A stretch of 64,000 nucleotides of DNA from Corydoras sp. C115. Taxonomy: Eukaryota; Chordata; Actinopteri; Siluriformes; Callichthyidae. This document shows positions 48,412-64,000 of the stretch, one piece after another. Position numbers and translations under genes: made by a program. The stretch is from the NCBI GenBank assembly GCA_019802505.1, contig JAFMOC010000024.1:3116501-3180500 (forward strand), in the 5' to 3' direction. The number at the start of each line of letters is the position of its first letter. The first letter of the stretch is position 1. A model generated the notes under the pieces. It did no database searches, was not told the origin of the DNA, and saw nothing but the letters and a program-made list of their open reading frames with translations.

Positions 48412-49829
48412 TGGGTTGCAAAATTATTCATACCCCTTGAACTTTTCCATATTTTGTCACATTACAACCACAAACATAAATATATTTCACTGGAATTTAA
48501 TGTGAAAGACCAACACAAAGTGGTATACAATTGTGAAGTGGAAGGAAAATTATACATGAATCAACATTTTTTTTACAAATAAAAAACTGAAAAGTGCGAC
48601 GTGCAAAAGTATTCAGCCCCCTTTTCCCTGAGTGCAACCAATTGCATTCAGAAGTTGCCTGATGAGTGCTAATGACTCAAAAGGGTCCTCCTGTGTGTAA
48701 TCTAATCTCAGTACAAATACAGCTGCTCCGTGACGGCCTCAGATGTTGGTTAAGAGAATATTGGGGAGCAAACAGCATCATGAAGTCCAAAGAACACACC
48801 AGACAGGTTAGGAATATGGTTTTGGAGAAGTTTAAAGCAGGCTTAGGTTATAAAAAGATTTCCAAAGCTTTGAACATCTCACGGAGCACTGTTCAATCCA
48901 TCATCCGGAAATGGAAAGAGTATGGCACCACAGTAAACCTGCCAAGACAAGGCCGTCCACCTAAACTTACAGGCCGAACAAGGAGATCACTGATCAGAGA
49001 GGCAGCCAAGAGGCCCATGGTGACTCTGGATGAAATGCAGAGAGCCACAGCTCAGGTGGGGGAAACTGTCCACAGGACAACAATTAGTCGTGCACTACAC
49101 AAATGTGGTCTTTATGGAAGAGTGGCAAGGAGAAAGCCATTGTTAAAAGAAAACCATAAGAAGTCCCGTTTGCAGTTTGCCAGAAGCCATGTTGAGGACA
49201 CAGCAAACATGTGGAAGAAGGTGCTTTGGTCAGACGAGACCAAAATTGAACTTTTTGGCCACAATGCAAAACGCTATGTGTGGCGGAGAAATAACACTGC
49301 ACATCACTCTGAAAACACCATCCCCACTGTCAAATATGGTGGTGGCAGCATCATGCTCTGGGACCGGGGACCATCATGCTCTTCTCTTCAGCAGGGACCG
49401 GGAAGTTGGTCAAAGCTGATGGGAAGATGGATGGAGCCAAATACAGGGCAATCTTGGAAGAAAACCTGTTGGAGTCAGCAAAAGATTTGAGACTGGGGCG
49501 GAGGTTCACCTTCCAGCAGGACAACGACCCTAAACATAATGCCAGAGCTACAATGGAGTGGTTTAAAAAAAAGAATATTCATGTGTTAGAATGGCCCAGT
49601 CAAAGTCCAGACCTAAACCCAATTGAGAATCTGTGGCAAGATCTCAAAACTGCTGTTCACAAACGCTCTCCATCCAATCTGACTGAGCTTGAGCTGTTTT
49701 GCAAGGAGGAATGGGCAAGAATTTCAGTCACTAGATGTGCAAAGCTGGTGGAGACATACCCTAAAAGACTTGCAGCTGTAATTGCAGCAAAAGGTGGCTC
49801 CACAAAGTATTATTCCTTTTCTTTTTGTT
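48407..49829 (+). mobile_element. Tc1-like transposon lacking its right end
   Basis: The left end begins CACAGTGGGTTGCAAAATTA and the transposase follows, but no inverted copy of the left end exists downstream. After the C-terminal codons (GGSTKY) the sequence runs into retroelement LTR DNA by about 49812-49830, so the right TIR has been deleted. Confidence 0.8.
48780..49813 (+). pseudogene. Tc1 transposase with a small internal duplication
   Basis: Open from MKSKEHTRQVRNMVLEKFKA with a helix-turn-helix domain (LGYKKISKALNISRSTVQSI) and the second DNA-binding part RQGRPPKLTGRTRRSLI. The catalytic domain has LWSDETKIELFG near 49229-49260, FQQDNDPKHNA near 49510 and SPDLNPIENLW near 49605. At about 49362-49385 the segment ATCATGCTCT is repeated around GACCGGGGACC, which moves the second half into another frame (from 49376). 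Apart from that event the coding sequence is intact, so this copy looks younger than the one at 27114. Confidence 0.88.
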
Positions 49830-50007
49830 GGGATTCAAAGAGACAATCTATTTACTTCAGTACATAATTTTTTTTTGTATAAGCTTTATTCATTGTTGCT
49901 CTGGACTTTGATGTTTGATGTTTAATGATGTTTGATGATGTTTATATTCACCTAATTAGTCCTCAGACTTTTAATAGTAACAGCCAAGTAGGTCGGATTG
50001 TTACAGT

Positions 50008-50485
50008 ATCTACACAGGTCTCCAGGTTTCTTAATCAGAACAAGCTCTTTGATCCCAATCAGTCTGGTTTTGGGTGTGGTCACTCCACTGAGACAGCATT
50101 GCTTTCTGTGACTGACTGACTCACTTAAATCTGCTAAAGCTAACACTCAATCCTGTCATCATTCTCTATACCGCAGATTCACCAGCTTTTGATACAGTAA
50201 ATCATCAGACTCTACAGTCCACTCTATTAAAATTAGGTTTTTCTGGTAAAACACTTGAACGGTTTCAATCCTATCTGATAGGAAGTACCTTCAAAGTGTC
50301 ACGGAACTCTCACCAAGTACTCACTGGGGTTCCTCAGGGCTCTGTACTTGGTCCTCTCCTCTTTTCATTATACATGACATCACTGGGCACAGTCATTTAT
50401 GCACATAGTTGCTCTTACCACTGCAATGCTGCTGACACTCAGCTTCATTTGTCTTTTGTCCCTGACACCACAATCTCAAATCAGA
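50008..50485 (+). pseudogene. L2-type LINE reverse transcriptase fragment
   Basis: Frames encode DPNQSGFGCGHSTETALLSV, a degraded 'LDLSAAFDTVNHQ' block near 50170-50210 (SPAFDTVNHQTL), ERFQSYLIGSTFKV, and VPQGSVLGPLLFSLYM at about 50328-50375, typical of L2/Maui-like teleost LINEs. It is cut before the YADD motif by the hAT copy B. Confidence 0.8.
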
Positions 50486-50499
50486 TATATATATATATA

Positions 50500-51415
50500 T
50501 TCGCATTGTATGAAACTGCTTATGTCACCTGCAGTGCTTCAACAACGCTGAAAAAAAATAGCGGGTTAAACCGAACGAGGCAGAATCTGAGAAACAAAGT
50601 TTAATAAATTTTTCAAATGAAACACAGCCAACACAGAAAAAAAGCTTCCGTTCAAATAATCAAAAGTGTGGGAGCACTTCACGCTTCACACAACTGAAGA
50701 ACGTGTAACATGTGAGCTCTGTGAAAATGATTTGACCTGCATGAAGCACCACGGTGATGATACTCGACCTGAAATGGAACATGTTGGAGTCACCGATGAG
50801 GATGAAGGAGCTCAACAGCAGAGTAAATCTCTGGTAAAACATCCCGAGGTTCTTTAGTTTTGAAATGAATCAACGTAACGGTCATTTGCACAATGACAAC
50901 CAGAGCACGCTTCATAATGTTTTTGGTTATTCTGGATAATTACAGTGATAGAGAACGTGTGTTATGTCATATTTTCCTTTAATTAGCTTAAGCAGTGTTT
51001 AAATGTGCTTTATAAATATATACAGCTTGTACACAATGGTGGTAATTAATGATCAAGCTTCTTGTTTTAAATTTCTGACAAAGTATGAGTGAAGACACTA
51101 CACTCTATGGGAATGAGGTAGGATGAATTGCATTTAGATGAGGATGAGGTAACTTATTAGAGCTACTCAAATTTGTTTTAGTTTTAGTATTTTTTTTAGC
51201 ATTTTTTACACACTATTTTAGACACACTGTGCCAGTGTGTTTGAGATTTATGTTTAATTGCTCTTTGGGCTACTTGGATGCCTTAAACTCATTTTGTAAA
51301 TAAAACCAGATATTTATTGACCTGCTTAATAAAGACAAAATATCCAATTCATCGATTAATCGAAAAAATAATCGACCTATTAATCGATTATCAAAATAAT
51401 AATTAGTTGCAGCCC
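50500..51415 (+). mobile_element. ZBED-type hAT deletion derivative, copy B
   Basis: Its left end is lost in the LINE/TA sequence; its right end is CGATTATCAAAATAATAATT then AGTTGCAGCCC. The BED zinc-finger segment is well preserved: VWEHFTLHTTEERVTCELCE then NDLTCMKHHGDD at 50663-50758. The catalytic domain is absent. Homologous to copies at 41511 and 58978. Confidence 0.75.
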
Positions 51416-51848
51416 TAATGTCCTCTATTATATTGTGTGTACTGTAATTTCCCTGAGAACCCTCTCAATAAGCTTCACCATTTTATCTTATCTTAGCTCT
51501 TATTAACAGCAATGATTATAATTTAAACAATAATTTAAACACATTTTCTATCAATGTTAGCCAATTGACCACCAGTTACAATATTAGCAAGTATAGCAGC
51601 CCTCTGCATCGCCACAAACTTTTAACTAAAGCCCTGGCAAAACCATAGTTGTCATTCCAGCTATGGCAGCATGTAACCATAACATGGCTAGCTAACTTGG
51701 CCAATCCACAAATATTCCAGACAGAAATTGGAAGAAAAACTCTAAATACAGGCAATTTATTTGGCCCGTCTCTGCTATGGTACTAGTTAAAGTGCCATCT
51801 AGTTATGTTGATTGACATTGAAAATAGAGACAAAATGTTATTAATATT

Positions 51849-52185
51849 CATTCATTCATTATCACCCGCTTTATCCTCTATTAGGGTCGCGGTGGGGTTC
51901 CCCATGCCCATCCAGGGGAGAAGATCTCGGGCGCTGGGCAGATACACCCAGGACAGGGTGCCAATCCATCGCTTGGCATACACTCACTCACTCAAACACA
52001 CTCTATATGGGGCAATTTGGAGAACTCAATTAACTTAATCCATGTTTTTGGACTATGGGAGGAAACCAGAGAACCCGGAGGAAACCCACACGGACACAAG
52101 GAGAACATGGAAACTCCACCCAAATAGGGATTCGAACCGGGAATCCCTAGCGCTGAGAGGCGAACGTGCTAACCACTATGCCACC
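51849..52185 (-). mobile_element. RTE-tailed SINE, full length, with 12-bp TSD
   Basis: Reverse-strand copy complete to the head (complement of GGTGGCATAGTGGTTAGCAC). It is flanked by GTTATTAATATT at 51837-51848 and 52186-52197. Confidence 0.9.
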
Positions 52186-52549
52186 GTTATTAATATTTAT
52201 TTATAAATTTTCAAAGGGACAAAGGTTTTTTCTTTAGTATTTTAACATGTGAATATATTATATGCAAACATTAAAAAAAAAGTTATAGGCATTTTGGACA
52301 AATATGTCTGCACTTTAGTTGATGGTAAATTACAAGTTTTATATATTTTTACACTTATTATATATTTTATGTACTTTGTATCATTTAATTTAACCTTTTT
52401 TTGTTCTAGATAAAAAAATACCCGTCATACTTAATTTTCCTGTTTAGATTTTAATTTAGATTTTTTAATGTGAAGTGAAGTTGTAAAGAGTTCATAAATC
52501 GGGAACAAATTCAAATCGGGATTGAAATATCTTCTAATATCTAGTCTAA

Positions 52550-52680
52550 TTATCCTTCACTTAATCCTCTACTAAGGACACAGACAGATTACGCATGCCC
52601 ATCCAGTGAAGAATGTTTTGGGCTATGAGCAAATACATCCAGGATAGGGCACCAATTAATCACATGCACACAATATAGGG
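52550..52680 (-). repeat. Highly diverged SINE fragment
   Basis: Short blocks (GCATGCCCATCCAG, ACATCCAGGATAGGGCACCA) correspond to the middle of the RTE-tailed SINE in reverse orientation, with many changes. It is an old copy. Confidence 0.55.
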
Positions 52681-52689
52681 GTGCAAATC

Positions 52690-53055
52690 AGAGCAGCAAA
52701 GATGAAGATTAAGATTAGAATTTTACGTACATCTTTTTTTACTGTGTGCATGGAAGATTAGCAATGCAAGCATATCATGTACACTTTGTAACAACCAGTT
52801 TCTGTTATGTTAATAATTATACAATTAAAATGCATTTTGTAAAATTTTATAGCATTCCTTTTTATCATTGGCTCTAAAAAATGGTTTAAATAAAGTTTTT
52901 TTTTTGCCAGATTAGTTTTATTGTGTTATATAAATGACCATACGTAACATTAATTAGCAATAATTTGTCGCTGTTTTTGCAGGTTAACAGAACTAAAATA
53001 ACATGACAAACAGAAAAAAATATTTAATATGTTTGAAGAAAAGTCTAAAAGTTAT
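52690..53055. other. 3' flank of spo11, nothing recognised
   Basis: AT-rich. Probably contains the spo11 3' UTR next to 53064. Confidence 0.4.
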
Positions 53056-53063
53056 ATGTAGTT

Positions 53064-61915
<8,852 letters not shown>

Positions 61916-61919
61916 CTAA

Positions 61920-62500
61920 CAAGGACAAAGAATAGAAAGTAAATCTTATCAAAATAAAAAGAAAAGAATAAATCTGCACATTTACAATTTATACTTGCAA
62001 TGACATTATTATTATTATTATTCACAAACTGTATTTCAAGATATTTTTTAACAAATAATTTCTATAAAAACTAAATGCAATTTCATTTGGCTCTTATTTA
62101 ACAATCTGAGATGACCTCACTTTTTGGAACAATATTTACATTACTAATTAATACCATGTGATGAAATTAAGTCTAATGTATGTTTACAGCAATGTGTTGC
62201 ACCAGCAATGAAGTGATGACCATGGCATCGAGAATGGAGTCAAAGTCTAATTTAAATGAAAGAAATTATCGGTTATCATTTTTTAACTAGAGCTCATTTT
62301 GATGATAATGATATGTTTAATAAACTTCAATTTAGAAATTGGTAATCTACACATTAAACCACAATATTCAGAACTAACTGAGAACAACAAAAATAAATAA
62401 TAAAAAATAACAAATAAATATTCTCTTTAGATAATAATATTATTAAATAATATTCTCTCATTGCTAAACACAAAATGCTACTGGAAAAACATTTACAAGT
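61920..62500. other. spo11 intron, AT-rich
   Basis: Upstream of the first visible spo11 exon. I looked on the - strand for the preceding exon (Glu of the TOPRIM fold, 'EKDATF'-like) and did not see it. Confidence 0.4.
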
Positions 62501-62508
62501 TCACTCAC

Positions 62509-62890
62509 TGTCAAGTTGGGAGTGCTAGGCCACTCCCCCGTTTTCTTATTCTCGGTTTTGGCCGTTTAGGGTTATCGTAGGTGGGGCTCATCCCCTTGAA
62601 CTAGGATTGGGTTCCACCTGATCCCATGTGGCCTGCTGACTACACTTAAAGTGCGCATGCGCCCGGAGTCAGCAGGCCAGCATTGTATATGTACGTGTTT
62701 GTATGTATATGTCACTTTCGGTGTTAGTTTTGCTCCCGGTACGTTCCGCCGTGCCTTCAGCGGCATTCCCGCTGATTCTAGCATTAAACTTCCTCTTTGT
62801 TTGCTTACCTGGATGCCTGGCTCGCTTCATTTCACCACACCGCACCGCGCAGCGCCGCCGTTGGACGGACAGCACCGCCCGTATTTAACA
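62509..62890 (+). mobile_element. Solo LTR (382 bp) with 5-bp TSD
   Basis: Begins TGTCAAGTTGGGAGTG and ends GTATTTAACA. It is flanked by CTCAC at 62504-62508 and 62891-62895. Its GC-richer right half (GTTTGCTTAC, CACCGCACCGCG, GCGCCGCCG, CGGACAGC) matches the solo LTR at 17787-18012, in the opposite orientation. No internal region remains. Confidence 0.87.
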
Positions 62891-63094
62891 CTCACACTTC
62901 AGCAGCATTAATTTTTTAGTTTTAATACAATTAAAAACATTAGACTTAAATTATGTAATACATCAGATTTTTACTACATTTTCCTTTGGCTTAACATCTG
63001 GATGCAAACTAATTTATAACTGTTTGAACAGCTGAATTCTGAATTGTAAAAGCGAGCATCCTGCTAGCCACACAGTCCCGAATAAACATGTACA

Positions 63095-63265
63095 CACACT
63101 TGCCCAGAGCAATGGGCAGCCTTGTACATTGCGCATTGGAATCAATTTGGGTTAGGTGCCTTGCTCAAGGGCACTTCAGCCACAGTAATTAATGAGACCA
63201 GGAATCGTACTGTGGGCCTCCAGGTCACAAGGTTGGTTCCCTAACCACAAGCCTATGACTGCCCT
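63095..63265 (-). repeat. Diverged tRNA-derived-type repeat
   Basis: Contains the block TGCCTTGCTCAAGGGCACTT and, in reverse complement, a head-like GGGCAGTCATAGGCTTGTGG followed by GGTTCGATTCC-like sequence in decayed form (AGTACGATTCCTGG). This resembles common teleost SINE-type repeats. Confidence 0.5.
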
Positions 63266-63570
63266 ATTTTTTTAGTGTAGATTGATTTTGGAAGAAGGTA
63301 TTTTTTTAAATAAATAAATCAGAGGAAAGCATGGGAATTTTAGAATACTTAAAGTTAATTTAATTGAAAATTACACAATATAGAGTGTATATTGAATCAA
63401 ACTGTTTATTGCTTTTCCACCTGAGTTTATTTTAATATATCTTGATTCCAGTTCCTATTTATCTTGAGAGGTTTTTGTGTGACTATTAGCTATAAAGTAT
63501 AATTTATATATAAATTTTATATATAATTTAGCCAATTCATTTTCCATAAGAATTGTAGTTTTACAGATAT

Positions 63571-64000
63571 TTACATTTACATTTACATTTAGTCATTTAG
63601 CAGACGCTTTTATCCAAAGCGACTTACAAATGAGAACACCACAAGTCAGAAGCCATGGAGAAAACCAACTATACTGCAAGTTCGTCAAACCTGATTGTTA
63701 TTCGAAGCTGCCCCCCCCCCCCCTTTTTTTTTAAATTTATTTATTTATTTATTTTTATAACAGGTATTTGTTAAATAGATGCGTCTTAAGTAGTTTCTTA
63801 AAACTGTTTAGAGATTCTGCCTTACGGACAGAGTTGGGAAGATCGTTCCACCATTTTGCAGTGGTGAACGCCACAGAGTGAGAATTAGCTCCTCGGTGAG
63901 GTGGAATCGCCAGGCGGCAATCATCACTGGAGCGAAGTGAACGAGTCGGAGTGTATTTTGAAAAGATAGAGTGAAGGTAAGAGGGGGAAGATCCAGAAAT
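63571..64000 (-). repeat. Interspersed repeat with ATTTACAT-type tail, cut by window end
   Basis: Reading leftward it ends in the tail seen at 60249-60355 and in the SINEs at 2625 and 23139 (complement of TTTAGTCATTTAGCAGACGC). Upstream (63640-64000) it has non-coding sequence, including a C-rich run near 63712 and GGACAGAGTTGGGAAGATCG. Class unresolved; it may be an L2-type LINE 3' region. Confidence 0.5.

Larger units (their letters stand above)
47864..50005 (+). mobile_element. 3' LTR of the gypsy element, split by Tc1 insertion
   Basis: A run of 15 G (47840-47854), at the position of a polypurine tract, precedes TGTGACACTGCC, the likely LTR start. The LTR continues through two TA microsatellites, is interrupted by Tc1 sequence from 48407 to about 49812, and resumes at 49830 with the segment shared with 45983-46193, ending TTGTTACA at 50005. 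The exact LTR start could be a few bases earlier (TGACGAC at 47855). Confidence 0.6.

Noticed and set aside
48143..48505. 120-codon ORF and other Tyr/Ile-rich ORFs
   Set aside because: They are open only because TA microsatellites encode Tyr-Ile repeats without stops.
62000..64000. Upstream spo11 exon with the TOPRIM glutamate
   Set aside because: I searched the minus strand for an EKDATF-like block and saw none; the preceding exons probably lie beyond the window end.

Overview
The window is nuclear DNA of a ray-finned fish. The gene models are vertebrate (spliced type II keratin, eIF4E3 and SPO11). The repeats are typical of teleosts: Tc1/mariner elements with degenerate 'cap and TIR' ends, RTE/Rex3-like and L2/CR1-type LINEs, hAT elements, gypsy LTRs and tRNA-derived SINEs. 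I cannot name the species from sequence alone. Introns are AT-rich, and there is no bacterial operon, CRISPR array, rRNA gene or functional tRNA gene.

Three host genes can be modelled to the base. A complete nine-exon type II keratin (krt8-like, 497 aa) lies on the + strand at 10313-13322. A complete seven-exon eif4e3 (220 aa) lies on the - strand at 45706-30955. The last five exons of spo11 lie on the - strand at 61915-53064; its 5' half, including the catalytic tyrosine, must lie beyond base 64000. All splice sites are GT-AG and all reading phases close.

The rest is transposon landscape. Region 1-10 kb is AT-rich with SINE remnants and a small Tc1 deletion derivative. Region 14-29 kb is dense. 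It holds L2/CR1-type LINE pieces (one split by an LTR-like insertion), a solo LTR with target duplication, a long inverted-repeat element, a 5'-truncated RTE LINE with a perfect 13-bp target duplication, a second rearranged RTE copy and a nearly intact Tc1 element sitting against a TA microsatellite. The eif4e3 introns carry LINE fragments, a mariner-like element with a SINE nested in it, and hAT remnants. Just upstream of eif4e3 (46-50 kb) is a gypsy-type LTR retroelement that has lost its reverse transcriptase; its 3' LTR is split by a second Tc1 element. The large spo11 intron (54.8-61.6 kb) holds nested hAT, SINE, Tc1 and LINE material and a palindromic repeat. A second solo LTR of the same family as the first lies at 62.5 kb.

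The most coherent theme is one SINE family with about ten copies here. It has a tRNA-like head and a tail resembling the 3' end of the RTE LINE in the same window. Several copies, including severely 5'-truncated ones, have perfect target-site duplications, as expected if the LINE machinery mobilised them recently. I found no convincing novel enzymatic or defence system. The unusual items are structural: nested insertions, palindromes, a fold-back junction in a LINE, and internally deleted elements.
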